Shown here one piece after another: positions 17,623 through 26,544 of a stretch of 64,000 nt of DNA. The stretch comes from Marinitoga hydrogenitolerans DSM 16785. Its GTDB lineage: Bacteria > Thermotogota > Thermotogae > Petrotogales > Petrotogaceae. Position 1 is the first letter of the stretch. Every line of letters starts with the position of its first letter. The notes below the pieces were generated by a model, which searched no databases, had not been told where the DNA came from, and saw only the letters and a list, made by a program, of their open reading frames with translations. The translations under genes and the position numbers were made by a program. The stretch lies in contig NZ_FQUI01000006.1 in assembly GCF_900129175.1 (NCBI RefSeq), positions 1 to 64,000 of the forward strand, in the 5' to 3' direction.

Positions 17623-17919
17623 ATGATAGAAGTAAATGATAAATTAATAGAAAAATTAGAAAAATTGGCAATGATAAAACTATCTCCTGAAGAAAAAAAT
17701 ATTATAAAAAAAGATTTAAACGATATATTAAAATATATGCAAATGATTGACGAAATTGACACAAAAAATGTTAAACCCTTATTTTCACCTATTGAAAATA
17801 TGTTAAAAAATGTATTTCATATTGATGAGGAAAAAACTAGTGAAGTTATAGATAATATTATCAATGAATTTCCTAACCAAAAGAATAATTTACTAAAGGT
17901 ACCTGGAATACAGGGATAA
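17623..17919 (+). CDS. gatC: Asp/Glu-tRNA amidotransferase subunit C
   Basis: 98 aa, the usual GatC size. It stabilises the GatAB core that converts Glu-tRNA(Gln) and/or Asp-tRNA(Asn). Family pattern: LIEKLEKLAMIKLSPEEK, then LNDILKYMQMIDEIDT and VKPLFSP. The SD AAGGAGG precedes ATG. gatA and gatB are not in the window. The stop codon overlaps the ATG of yraN (TAATG). Confidence 0.9.
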   Translation: MIEVNDKLIEKLEKLAMIKLSPEEKNIIKKDLNDILKYMQMIDEIDTKNVKPLFSPIENMLKNVFHIDEEKTSEVIDNIINEFPNQKNNLLKVPGIQG

Positions 17920-18257
17920 TGAACGATAAAGGGAAAAAATATGAAGATGTTGCTGCACAATATTTGAAAAATAAAGGATTTAAAATATTAAAAAGAAATT
18001 TCACTACAAAAATTGGTGAAATAGATATAATTGCACTTGATAAAAACTGTTTAGTTTTTGTTGAAGTAAAAGGTGGTAAGGATTATTTAGAAAATCCTGC
18101 TTATAGAGTTAATTATAAAAAGCTGAAAAAGATTTCTCAAGTTGCAAATATTTATATTAAATTCACAAAAATAGACTTTGAAGAAACAAGAATTGATGTA
18201 ATTGGAGTAAACGATAAATTTGAAATTTCATATTTTCCTGATCAAAAACTATTTTAA
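17919..18257 (+). CDS. yraN: YraN/UPF0102 family nuclease-fold protein
   Basis: 112 aa. Restriction-endonuclease-like fold of the UPF0102 family: GKKYEDVAAQYLKNKGFKIL, then RNFTTKIGEIDIIA and VFVEVKGG, with the E-x(n)-E-x-K type residues in GEIDII and VEVK. The biochemical function is not settled. It is the last gene of the dnaX-yraN convoy and is followed by a terminator. Confidence 0.88.
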   Translation: MNDKGKKYEDVAAQYLKNKGFKILKRNFTTKIGEIDIIALDKNCLVFVEVKGGKDYLENPAYRVNYKKLKKISQVANIYIKFTKIDFEETRIDVIGVNDKFEISYFPDQKLF

Positions 18258-18259
18258 CT

Positions 18260-18284
18260 ATTAGGGGCATATTATGCCCCTAAT
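18260..18284 (+). terminator. Rho-independent terminator after yraN
   Basis: Perfect 11-bp stem ATTAGGGGCAT / ATGCCCCTAAT with a 3-base loop, 2 bases after the yraN stop, followed by AAAATTTTTG. The T-tract is short. Confidence 0.8.
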
Positions 18285-18291
18285 AAAATTT

Positions 18292-18321
18292 TTGAAATAT
18301 TTTTCCTTTTTGTGTTATAAT
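18292..18321 (+). promoter_or_regulatory. sigma-70 type promoter of the phosphohexomutase operon
   Basis: TTGAAA (18292-18297), an 18-base spacer and TATAAT (18316-18321) preceded by TGT, giving an extended -10. It lies just after a terminator and 53 bases before the ATG. Confidence 0.7.
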
Positions 18322-18373
18322 TTTAGTATGAATAAAATTAATAAAAATGATAATATTTCAAGGAGGAAAAATC

Positions 18374-20059
18374 ATGGAAAATATTAAGAACATTTCCTAT
18401 GAAAAATATAATTTATGGTTAGATAAAGCTGATGTTGATATTGTAAAAGAATTAGAAAATATAAAAAATAATGATGATGAAATTTTAGATAGGTTTTTTA
18501 AAGACTTAGAATTTGGAACTGGCGGATTAAGAGGAAAATTAGGTGCAGGAACAAACAGAATGAATATACATACTGTAGCAAGGGCTACACAGGGATTTTC
18601 TAATTACTTAAAGACTACATGCAGATTTCCTGCTGTTGTTATTGCATATGATACAAGAAAAAATTCTTTTGAATTTGCTAAAACAGCAGCATCTGTTTTA
18701 GCTGCAAATGGCATTACAGTACATATATTTAAAGAAGTTACTGCTACACCAATCTTATCCTTTGCTGTTAGGTATTTAAAAGCAACTGGAGGAATTGTAA
18801 TCACAGCAAGCCATAATCCTCCTGAATACAACGGATACAAAATTTATACTTCTGATGGAACACAAGCTGTTCCAAAGATTGCAAATAAAGTCATTGAAGA
18901 AATTAATAAATTAGATTATTTTGATAACATAAAAATTATTGATTTCGAAGAAGGCATTAAAAATGGAGATATTAATTGGATTTCAGATGAACTTTTTGAT
19001 GATTATATAAATACATTAGAAAGCTATTTGAGATCTTTAAATCCTCATTTGGAAAATAATATAAAAATTGTATATACACCTTTACATGGTACTGGACTAA
19101 AACCTGTAAAAGAATTATTAACGCGATTAGGGTTTAATTTAAAAATAGTCGAAAAACAGGCTATACCAGATTCTAATTTTTCAACTGTTAGAGTACCCAA
19201 TCCAGAAGAAAAAGATGCCTTTCAAATGGCTTTAGACTATGCAAAAGAAATCAATGCTCATTTAGTAATGGCAACTGATCCAGATTCTGATAGATTAGGT
19301 ATATATGTTAAAGAAAACGATAGGTATATTGCATTTACTGGAAATCAAATTGGTGTTATGTTATCTCATTATATACTAACAAGAATGCAATCTTTGGGAA
19401 TATTACCAAATAATGGGTTAATAATAAAAACAATTGTAACAACTGACATGATTAAACCTATTGCAAAAGAATTCAACGTTGCATTAGAAGAAACATTAAC
19501 AGGCTTTAAATTCATAGGAGAGAAAATAGAAAAGTACTATAATAACGGTAAAAAGAAATTTATCTTTGGTTTTGAAGAAAGTTATGGTTATTTGGCAAAT
19601 GAACATGCAAGAGATAAAGATGCTATAATTGCTGCTGGATTAGTTGCTATGCTAGTATCTCATGTTCATAATAAAAATATGTCTCTAAGTGACTATTTAT
19701 CAACTCTTAGAAAAAAATATGGTTATTATCTTGAAGAAAATATTTCTTTTACTTTAGAAGGTATTGATGGATTAAATAAAATCAACGCTACTATGCAAAA
19801 ATTGAGAACACAACCTCCTACACAAGTTGGTCAACTGAAATTAGTAGAAACAATTGATTATTTGAAGGGCATCAATGATTTACCAAAATCTAATGTTGTA
19901 GAATTAAATTTTGATAACAAATTGAAAATTATCGGAAGACCTTCTGGAACTGAGCCAAAAATTAAGTTTTATTTGTTAATAAATGGGAACATTGAATCTG
20001 AAGCGAAAGAAATTTTAACAACTGCACGAGAAGTTATAAATCATTTAATGAAATTTTGA
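18374..20059 (+). CDS. phosphoglucomutase/phosphomannomutase family enzyme
   Basis: 561 aa, the length of the PgcA/PGM2-like alpha-D-phosphohexomutases. It interconverts hexose 1- and 6-phosphates. The active serine is S146 in TASHNPPEYNGYK, the metal loop is DPDSDRLG, the sugar loop GFEESYGY, and the phosphate-binding loop RPSGTEPKIKFY. Start ATG 18374 is chosen because AAGGAGG lies 7 bases upstream; an in-frame ATG at 18347 is upstream of the SD. The exact substrate (glucose or mannose) cannot be told from the motifs. Confidence 0.93.
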   Translation: MENIKNISYEKYNLWLDKADVDIVKELENIKNNDDEILDRFFKDLEFGTGGLRGKLGAGTNRMNIHTVARATQGFSNYLKTTCRFPAVVIAYDTRKNSFEFAKTAASVLAANGITVHIFKEVTATPILSFAVRYLKATGGIVITASHNPPEYNGYKIYTSDGTQAVPKIANKVIEEINKLDYFDNIKIIDFEEGIKNGDINWISDELFDDYINTLESYLRSLNPHLENNIKIVYTPLHGTGLKPVKELLTRLGFNLKIVEKQAIPDSNFSTVRVPNPEEKDAFQMALDYAKEINAHLVMATDPDSDRLGIYVKENDRYIAFTGNQIGVMLSHYILTRMQSLGILPNNGLIIKTIVTTDMIKPIAKEFNVALEETLTGFKFIGEKIEKYYNNGKKKFIFGFEESYGYLANEHARDKDAIIAAGLVAMLVSHVHNKNMSLSDYLSTLRKKYGYYLEENISFTLEGIDGLNKINATMQKLRTQPPTQVGQLKLVETIDYLKGINDLPKSNVVELNFDNKLKIIGRPSGTEPKIKFYLLINGNIESEAKEILTTAREVINHLMKF

Positions 20060-20068
20060 GGTGAAATT

Positions 20069-20659
20069 ATGGAACCTAACCTGCTATTAATTACAAATAA
20101 TGGCGATTTTTATGTTCCAAAAGAATGTAAATTTGTAGATCCAAAAACATTGAAAATCATTCTTTATAGCGGAGAAGATCTAAACAACATAATAAATTTT
20201 AATAATGGAATTTTAGGTTATTTTATATTAAAAGAAAAAAAAGGAAACCTGGTTGGACTAAAAAGATTTCTAAAAATAGATAAAAAAATTTCTTCTTATT
20301 TAAAAGTTTCTTTTGTTGACTTTTTATCTGAAGAAATAAGAGAATTATATGGTGATTATATTGAAATAATTTCTGAGTTTATAGGACTTTATAACACTAT
20401 ACATGAATTTAATTCACTTATAAAAACTGAAAAAATACGTGAGAATTACGAAGATTGGTTAGAAAATATAGTTAACGATGTTGATGATTCTCACAAAGAA
20501 ACATTAAAAATGTACATATCTAAATTTGCAAATATTTATTTAATTAGAATTTATGAAAATATATTTTCTAAAAACATTGAATTATTAGAAAAACAAGAAA
20601 AAGAAATCGCTTATAAATTATTAGAAACTGGTGTTTTAAAAGAAAAAGGCGTTTTATAA
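20069..20659 (+). CDS. hypothetical protein
   Basis: 196 aa that I do not recognise. The N-terminal ~90 residues are beta-rich (LLLITNNGDFYVP, LKIILYSGEDL) and the rest is helical and acidic (EEIRELYGDYIEIISEF). There is no signal peptide or membrane helix. It has a good SD (GAGGTGA) and sits 9 bases after the mutase gene and 12 before truA, so it is expressed with them. The codon use is like its neighbours, which supports a real gene. Confidence 0.8.
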   Translation: MEPNLLLITNNGDFYVPKECKFVDPKTLKIILYSGEDLNNIINFNNGILGYFILKEKKGNLVGLKRFLKIDKKISSYLKVSFVDFLSEEIRELYGDYIEIISEFIGLYNTIHEFNSLIKTEKIRENYEDWLENIVNDVDDSHKETLKMYISKFANIYLIRIYENIFSKNIELLEKQEKEIAYKLLETGVLKEKGVL

Positions 20660-20671
20660 CGGAGGTATAAT

Positions 20672-21409
20672 ATGAAAAGAGTTGCTGCAATAGTTGCCTA
20701 TGATGGTACAAAATTTAACGGTTTTCAAGGTCAGCCAAAAGTAAGAACTGTTCAAGGTGAATTTGAAAAAACCTTAAATAGAATTTTCAAACAAAAAGTA
20801 ATTTCATGGGGATCAGGTAGAACAGATACAGGAGTTCATGGTTATGGACAGGTTATTGCTTTTGATGTTCCAAATGATAGAATGACTTTAAAAAATATAA
20901 AAGATGCTTTAAATGCAAATCTTCCAGAAGATATTTATGTTAGGAAGGTTATAAGTGTTCGGGATAAATTTTCTCCACGTCATGAAGCTAAAAAAAGAAT
21001 TTATCACTATTTCATTTATCAAAATGATGAACCAAATATTTTTTTAAGAGATAGGGTATGGTGGTTTCCATATGATTTAAATATTGATAAAATGAGAAGA
21101 GCTTCAAAATATTTAGAAGGAGAACATGACTTTACAACATTTAAAACCGGTAATGATGATCGAAATCCAATAAGAACTATTTATAGAATTAGAATTTTAA
21201 AAATGCGAAATAATATAATATTAATAAGAGTTGAGGGACAATCTTTTTTAAGAAGAATGGTTAGAAATATTGTAGGAGCATTAGTAAAGGTAGGGACAGA
21301 AAGTTGGGAACCAGATTATTTAAAAGAAATATTAGAAGCAAAAAGCAGATCAAAAGCACCAGCATCCGCTCCACCACAAGGATTATACTTTTATTCTGTG
21401 TTATTTTAA
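20672..21409 (+). CDS. truA: tRNA pseudouridine(38-40) synthase
   Basis: 245 aa. It isomerises uridines 38-40 in the anticodon arm. Motifs: [17 protein letters not shown], the catalytic D52 in [19 protein letters not shown]-like [18 protein letters not shown], and [14 protein letters not shown]. The SD GGAGGT precedes ATG. The last ~106 bases overlap the next gene in another frame. Confidence 0.95.
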   Translation: MKRVAAIVAYDGTKFNGFQGQPKVRTVQGEFEKTLNRIFKQKVISWGSGRTDTGVHGYGQVIAFDVPNDRMTLKNIKDALNANLPEDIYVRKVISVRDKFSPRHEAKKRIYHYFIYQNDEPNIFLRDRVWWFPYDLNIDKMRRASKYLEGEHDFTTFKTGNDDRNPIRTIYRIRILKMRNNIILIRVEGQSFLRRMVRNIVGALVKVGTESWEPDYLKEILEAKSRSKAPASAPPQGLYFYSVLF

Positions 21410-22542
21410 TTTCTATATCAATATTTTCAAAAGAAAAAATAGGGCTAATATATAATGGCCCTTCTTATTTATTTTCTAATATTTTTTACACTCTCTATTC
21501 ATATGCTGATATAGAAACTCCTCCATCTACTAATTCTAAAAGAATGGAAATTACAATTCAGGCTTCTACTATTATTATCAACTTTGAAAAGACCGAGTAT
21601 GAAGATTCCATTGAAAATTTTTCTTCTTTAATAACAGAAATTTTTAAGAATTATTTTAAAAGGCAGATTTATCTAATAGCTAATAATTGCAAAATAATAG
21701 ACGAATCTGGAAAACCCGTAAATTCAGCCTTTTTTACATGGTCAAAAAATTTAAAAATACAACTAATAAAAAACGACATTGAACTTGAATACCCTGTTAA
21801 TTTACCTATTGGTCAAAGCTTAAAAAGTGTTCCGGATAGATGGATTAAAGTCAGTTTCTCTGGCTATACTGGAGATGCAACGTTAAATGGAAAAAAAATA
21901 GAATTAAAAAAAATTCTTGAACTACCTCCAAATCAATATACCTTAGAAACTCCTTATGAAAAAATTTCTTTCGACCTTAAAAATATATATAATAAATATA
22001 ATATTTCTCTTATGGATGAAATAATAAAACAAGAAATAGAATTTAAAAAAATACTGGCAATCTTTGATTTAGAAACAGGTATTGAAATTACTGGTGAAGA
22101 AAAAAGTATATGGATACCAAAAGATGGAGGTGAAGTTCTAATAGTTGAAAATGCTGTTTTTGTCTCACCGTTTGGTCTCCTTGAAAAGAAAAAAGGAATT
22201 CAGTTTCATGGAATACCCGTATTTGCATATGAAAATAATTTTACAATTTACCTTATTACTTCATATGGTGAAATTATAACATTGGGTTTAAGAAATATAA
22301 TTAGAGATATGGAAAGAGCTCCTGTGTCAATTAATGTAAACAATAATAAAATATATATAATAACTTTTGGTGGAAAAAAATATACAATTGACTTAAAAAC
22401 TGGTGGTTTATATTATACAGGTCAAACTACAGAAATAAAAAATAATATACATATTTATACAGAAAAAAATTTCTCTTTAAAAAATACAAACATATTTATA
22501 AAAAATAATAAAGTAAAAATAACAAAAAAAACAACAAAATGA
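21304..22542 (+). CDS. secreted hypothetical protein overlapping truA
   Basis: 412 aa, unrecognised. The frame has TTG at 21304 within truA, followed by a strongly basic N-terminus and a hydrophobic stretch (about 27-42, [17 protein letters not shown]) that looks like a signal peptide, part of it encoded in truA. The mature part is beta-rich with a region reminiscent of repeated beta-propeller strands ([27 protein letters not shown]). No catalytic motif is seen. AAAGGTAGGGA upstream may be the SD; the exact start is uncertain because no ATG is available in the overlap. It ends 9 bases before tlyA. Confidence 0.75.
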   Translation: MGTRLFKRNIRSKKQIKSTSIRSTTRIILLFCVILISISIFSKEKIGLIYNGPSYLFSNIFYTLYSYADIETPPSTNSKRMEITIQASTIIINFEKTEYEDSIENFSSLITEIFKNYFKRQIYLIANNCKIIDESGKPVNSAFFTWSKNLKIQLIKNDIELEYPVNLPIGQSLKSVPDRWIKVSFSGYTGDATLNGKKIELKKILELPPNQYTLETPYEKISFDLKNIYNKYNISLMDEIIKQEIEFKKILAIFDLETGIEITGEEKSIWIPKDGGEVLIVENAVFVSPFGLLEKKKGIQFHGIPVFAYENNFTIYLITSYGEIITLGLRNIIRDMERAPVSINVNNNKIYIITFGGKKYTIDLKTGGLYYTGQTTEIKNNIHIYTEKNFSLKNTNIFIKNNKVKITKKTTK

Positions 22543-22551
22543 GGTATAAAA

Positions 22552-23277
22552 ATGGAGATGAGATTAGATCTATATTTAACTAAAAATAATTATGTAGAAT
22601 CAAGAGAAAAAGCACAACGTTTAATAAAAAATAAAAAAGTAAAGGTCAATGGAAATATCGTTATAAAACCATCACTAAAAGTAAGCGAAAAGGATAATGT
22701 TGAAGTTTTAGAAATTGAAAAATATGTCAGTAGAGCTGCATATAAATTGTTAAAAGCTTTTAGAGAATTTAAAATTAATGTTGAAAATAAAATATGTTCA
22801 GATATAGGTTCTTCAACTGGAGGGTTTACTCAAGTATTATTAGAAAATGGAGCAAAAAAGATTTATGCAATAGATTCTGGAACTAATCAATTACATATTA
22901 GTTTAAGAAATAATCCAAAAATTATATTAATGGAAAATACAAATGCTCGTTATTTAAAAAAAGAAGATTTTGATGATATTGAATTTTTCACCTGTGATGT
23001 TTCATTCATTTCCGTTACAAAACTTATAAATTCAATAAAAGAGATAACAATTTCAAATGCTGAAGGTATAATATTAATTAAACCACAATTTGAATTAACC
23101 TCCACAAAATTAATAAAAGGAATTGTGAAAGACGAGAAATCTCGAAAAGAAGCTATAAAAAAAGTAACAGATGCATTTAAAAAAGAAGGTTTTGAAATTT
23201 TAGGTATAACAGAGTCACCAATCAAAGGAAAAGAAGGCAATATGGAATTTTTATTATATGTCAGAAAAAACAATTAA
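22552..23277 (+). CDS. tlyA: TlyA-family rRNA 2'-O-methyltransferase
   Basis: 241 aa. An N-terminal S4 RNA-binding domain (MRLDLYLTKNN, KAQRLIKNKKVKVNG; residues about 1-60) is followed by an FtsJ-like Rossmann methyltransferase (SDIGSSTGGFTQVLLENGA, the AdoMet loop, then CDVSFIS and LIKPQFEL). The family methylates ribose in 16S/23S rRNA; the name hemolysin is historical. The SD GAGGT lies 5-6 bases before ATG 22552; ATG 22558 is also possible. It is the last gene of the mutase-tlyA operon; no clear terminator is seen after it. Confidence 0.9.
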   Translation: MEMRLDLYLTKNNYVESREKAQRLIKNKKVKVNGNIVIKPSLKVSEKDNVEVLEIEKYVSRAAYKLLKAFREFKINVENKICSDIGSSTGGFTQVLLENGAKKIYAIDSGTNQLHISLRNNPKIILMENTNARYLKKEDFDDIEFFTCDVSFISVTKLINSIKEITISNAEGIILIKPQFELTSTKLIKGIVKDEKSRKEAIKKVTDAFKKEGFEILGITESPIKGKEGNMEFLLYVRKNN

Positions 23278-23318
23278 CATAATATTAAATATTAAGACAT
23301 ACATTTAAAGCTTTTAGT

Positions 23319-23327
23319 TGTTATAAT
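23319..23327 (+). promoter_or_regulatory. extended -10 promoter for riboswitch-guaA-guaB
   Basis: TGTTATAAT, an extended -10, 26 bases before the riboswitch P1 helix. No clear -35 is visible. Confidence 0.6.
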
Positions 23328-23352
23328 ACAAAAAATTAAATATTTTTAGGAA

Positions 23353-23431
23353 TCTTTTCCTATATAATTCCAGTAATATGGTCTGGAAGTTTCTACCAGA
23401 TGGCCGTAAACCATCTGACTATAGGGGAAGA
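23353..23431 (+). ncRNA. purine riboswitch aptamer, guanine type
   Basis: Aptamer with all core elements: P1 strands TCTTTTCCT (23353-23361) and AGGGGAAGA (23423-23431), J1/2 ATATAA-like TATATAATT, the P2 region with ATATGGTCTGG, J2/3 GTTTCTACC, the P3 loop GCCGTAAACC and J3/1 GACTAT. The discriminator base is C (GACTAT, as in guanine riboswitches; adenine ones have GATTAT). Its position before guaA-guaB matches feedback by guanine. Confidence 0.92.
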
Positions 23432-23448
23432 GGGTTGTATATATTATT

Positions 23449-23484
23449 ATGCTCCTCTTTTCTTATAGAGGAGTATATTTTTTT
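23449..23484 (+). terminator. riboswitch-controlled terminator
   Basis: Ten-base-pair stem ATGCTCCTCT / AGAGGAGTAT (one G-U) with loop TTTCTTAT and a T-run to 23484. GGGAAGAGGG just after the aptamer can pair with the CCTCTTTTC strand as the antiterminator, overlapping P1. This predicts guanine-bound RNA terminates before guaA. Confidence 0.85.
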
Positions 23485-23495
23485 AGGAGGTGCTT

Positions 23496-25004
23496 ATGAA
23501 AAAAGTTATTATTATTGATTATGGATCTCAATACACTCAATTATTAGCAAGAAGGGTTAGAGAATTAGGAGTTTATTCTGAAGTTATTCAATATGATGAC
23601 ACACCATCCAACAATTTCGGTGCTATAATACTTTCAGGTGGACCAAAAAGCGTTAATGAACAAGATTCTTTACCTCTTCCAAAATGGGTGTTAGAGTCTA
23701 ACAAACCTATTTTAGGAATATGTTATGGATTGCAATTATTAGCAAAAAATTTAGGTGGTAAAGTAAAAAGAACTGAAGTTGCAGAATATGGAAAAACTGA
23801 AGTTGAAATTATTCAAGATCCTATATTTTATAATATACCAAAACATATAATAACCTGGATGAGTCATGGAGACTCTGTAACAAAACTACCTCAAAAATAT
23901 AATGTGATTGCTAAAACTAAAAATAATATTTATGCTGCTATTAAATTTTCAAATAATATATATGGATTGCAATTTCATCCAGAGGTTAAACATACAGATC
24001 ATGGTGAAAAAATAATCAAAAACTTTTTGTTTTATATCGCTAAATTGGAAAAAAATTGGTCATTAAACAATTTTATAGATGAAAAAATAAATGAAATTAA
24101 AAATGAAATTAAAGACAAAAAGGCTATTATTGCCCTTTCCGGGGGAGTCGACTCTTCAGTAGCCACTGTTTTAGTTCACAAAGCTATAGGGAAAAATTTA
24201 AAAGCTGTATTTGTAAATCATGGCTTATTAAGGCTAAATGAAGAAAATGAAGTGAAAAAAATATTTAAAGACTTGATTGGAATTAATTTGAATATTGTTG
24301 ATTCAAAAAAAAGGTTTTTAAATAGATTAAAGAACATCTATGATCCAGAACAAAAAAGAAAAATTATAGGAGAGGAATTTATAAGAGTATTTGAAGATGA
24401 TGCAAAAGGACATTATGATTATTTGGTTCAGGGTACTATTTATTCTGATATTATTGAAAGTGCAGCATCCGGAAAAAATACTGCAAAAATAAAAAGCCAT
24501 CATAATGTTGGTGGTCTCCCTGAAAATATCAATCTCAAAATAATAGAACCCTTAAAATTTTTATTTAAAGACGAAGTGAGGAAAATAGGAGAAATTTTAG
24601 GAATACCAAAACATATATTATATAGACATCCCTTTCCAGGCCCTGGATTAGCAATAAGAATTATTGGAGAAATAACTGAAGAAAAACTTAATATTTTAAG
24701 AAGAGCAGATCAAATATTTATAGAAACTTTAAAAGAATATAATTGGTACAATAAAGTATGGCAAGCCTTTACTGTTTTAACATCTATAAAAACAGTTGGA
24801 GTAGTAGGAGATGAAAGAAATTATGATTATGTTCTTGCAATTAGAAGTGTGGATAGTGTAGAAGGAATGACTGCAAATTGGTCAAAAATACCTTTTGATA
24901 TACTTGAAAAAGTTTCTAATAGAATTACAAATGAAATTAAGGGTGTTGGAAGGGTTGTGTATGATATTACCTCGAAACCACCAGCGACAATTGAATGGGA
25001 ATGA
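23496..25004 (+). CDS. guaA: GMP synthase (glutamine-hydrolysing)
   Basis: 502 aa. It amidates XMP to GMP using glutamine and ATP. Class I amidotransferase domain with nucleophile C76 (GICYGLQLL) and LQFHPEVKHT. The ATP-pyrophosphatase domain starts at ALSGGVDSSVA, and the dimerisation domain carries RHPFPGPGLAIRI. ATG 23496 follows AGGAGGTG by a normal gap. A GTG at 23490 overlaps the SD and is not used. It is the first gene under the guanine riboswitch. Confidence 0.97.
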   Translation: MKKVIIIDYGSQYTQLLARRVRELGVYSEVIQYDDTPSNNFGAIILSGGPKSVNEQDSLPLPKWVLESNKPILGICYGLQLLAKNLGGKVKRTEVAEYGKTEVEIIQDPIFYNIPKHIITWMSHGDSVTKLPQKYNVIAKTKNNIYAAIKFSNNIYGLQFHPEVKHTDHGEKIIKNFLFYIAKLEKNWSLNNFIDEKINEIKNEIKDKKAIIALSGGVDSSVATVLVHKAIGKNLKAVFVNHGLLRLNEENEVKKIFKDLIGINLNIVDSKKRFLNRLKNIYDPEQKRKIIGEEFIRVFEDDAKGHYDYLVQGTIYSDIIESAASGKNTAKIKSHHNVGGLPENINLKIIEPLKFLFKDEVRKIGEILGIPKHILYRHPFPGPGLAIRIIGEITEEKLNILRRADQIFIETLKEYNWYNKVWQAFTVLTSIKTVGVVGDERNYDYVLAIRSVDSVEGMTANWSKIPFDILEKVSNRITNEIKGVGRVVYDITSKPPATIEWE

Positions 25005-25018
25005 AAGGAGAGAGTTTT

Positions 25019-26473
25019 ATGTTTAGAGAAACACTAACATTTGATGATGTACTATTATTACCAAAATATAGCGAAGTTACTCCTTCACTGATTAAAACAA
25101 ATTCATTATTAGTTAAAAATATATATTTAAATACTCCGTTTTTATCTGCTGCTATGGACACCGTAACAGAAAGCTCCATGGCAAAAGCTATGGCACATTT
25201 GGGCGGTATTGGAATTATTCATAAAAATTTAAGTATAGAAGAACAAGCACATGAAATTGAAAAAGTTAAAAAATCAGAAAATGGTATTATATATGATCCA
25301 GTTACCATTTCTCCTGACACAACTATATTTAAAGCTGAAGCAATAATGCATGACTATAAAATAGGTGGTCTTCCTGTCGTGAATGAAGACAACAAATTAT
25401 TAGGTATTCTAACAAATAGAGATATGAGATTTGAAAAAGATTCGAATAAAAAAGCTAAAGATTTAATGACACCATTTAAAAAATTAATTGTTGCTAGTCC
25501 TCATATAACAATTAAAGAAGCTAAAGAAATACTTCATGAAAACAAAATAGAAAAACTTCCTATAATAAATGAAAAACAGGAATTAATAGGATTAATAACA
25601 ATAAAAGATATTGTTTCTGTAATGGAACATCCAAATGCTTCTCGAGATAATAAAGGACGATTGTTAGTTGGTGCTGCTATAGGAATTTCTGATGCATTAG
25701 AAAGAGCCACAGCATTAATTAATGCCAATGTTGATATAATTGTTCTTGACTCAGCACATGGCCATTCTAAAAACATTATAGAAACTATAAAATTATTAAA
25801 ATCTAAATTTCCTGAAACACCTATTATAGCTGGAAATATCGCAACAGAAGAAGCTTCAAAAGACTTAATAAAAGCCGGTGCAGATGCCTTAAAAGTTGGT
25901 ATTGGTCCTGGTTCAATATGCACTACCAGAGTTGTTGCAGGTATTGGAGTTCCACAATTAACTGCTATAATGGATGTAGTAAAAATTGCAAAAAAATATA
26001 ATATCCCCGTAATTGCTGATGGTGGAATAAGGTATTCAGGAGACATTGTAAAAGCTTTAGCTGCAGGTGCAAATACTGTAATGCTTGGAAGTTTATTTGC
26101 TGGAACAGAAGAAGCGCCTGGAGAAACAATATTATATCAAGGAAGAAAATATAAAACTTATAGAGGTATGGGATCAATTAGTGCAATGAAAAAAGGCAGT
26201 AAAGATAGATATTTTCAGGAGAATATAACTAATACGGATAAACTTGTTCCAGAAGGTGTTGAAGGAATGGTTCCTTATAAGGGTAAAGTGAAAGAAATTG
26301 TATATCAACTATTAGGTGGGCTAAAATCGGGAATGGGGTATATTGGCGCAAAAGATATTGATGATTTACATGAGAAAGCCGAATTTATAAAAATAACCTC
26401 TTCAAGTATTAAAGAAAGTCATCCTCATGATATTTCAATTACAAAAAAGGCTCCTAATTATTCTATAAAATGA
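25019..26473 (+). CDS. guaB: inosine-5'-monophosphate dehydrogenase
   Basis: 484 aa. It oxidises IMP to XMP, feeding GuaA. TIM-barrel N-part (TFDDVLLLPKYSEV), a tandem CBS pair at about 95-210, and the catalytic cysteine C301 in GPGSICTTR. The flap region follows (GMGSISAMKKGS) and the ending includes GGLKSGMGYIGA. Start ATG 25019 lies after AAAGGAGAGAG; an in-frame upstream ATG has no SD. It is 14 bases after guaA and shares its riboswitch. Confidence 0.97.
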   Translation: MFRETLTFDDVLLLPKYSEVTPSLIKTNSLLVKNIYLNTPFLSAAMDTVTESSMAKAMAHLGGIGIIHKNLSIEEQAHEIEKVKKSENGIIYDPVTISPDTTIFKAEAIMHDYKIGGLPVVNEDNKLLGILTNRDMRFEKDSNKKAKDLMTPFKKLIVASPHITIKEAKEILHENKIEKLPIINEKQELIGLITIKDIVSVMEHPNASRDNKGRLLVGAAIGISDALERATALINANVDIIVLDSAHGHSKNIIETIKLLKSKFPETPIIAGNIATEEASKDLIKAGADALKVGIGPGSICTTRVVAGIGVPQLTAIMDVVKIAKKYNIPVIADGGIRYSGDIVKALAAGANTVMLGSLFAGTEEAPGETILYQGRKYKTYRGMGSISAMKKGSKDRYFQENITNTDKLVPEGVEGMVPYKGKVKEIVYQLLGGLKSGMGYIGAKDIDDLHEKAEFIKITSSSIKESHPHDISITKKAPNYSIK

Positions 26474-26503
26474 ATATTCATTTATAAAATATTCATTTAT
26501 AAA
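26473..26503. repeat. tandem duplication of AATATTCATTTATAAA
   Basis: A 16-base unit occurs twice with a 15-base period directly after the guaB stop and before the terminator. It is probably a small slippage duplication. Confidence 0.7.
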
Positions 26504-26534
26504 AGGCATCCTACAAATATTGAGGATGCCTTTT
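26501..26534. terminator. bidirectional terminator between convergent genes
   Basis: AAAAGGCATCCT, a 10-base loop, AGGATGCCTTTT: a perfect 12-bp stem with A/T tails on both sides. It can end guaB (+) and the secreted-protein gene (-). Confidence 0.85.
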
Positions 26535-26544
26535 GTTTAATGTA

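Noticed and set aside
25534-26046. 170-codon open frame on the minus strand within guaB
   Set aside because: It is antisense to a clear IMP dehydrogenase, has no SD, and its composition is a mirror of the sense codons.
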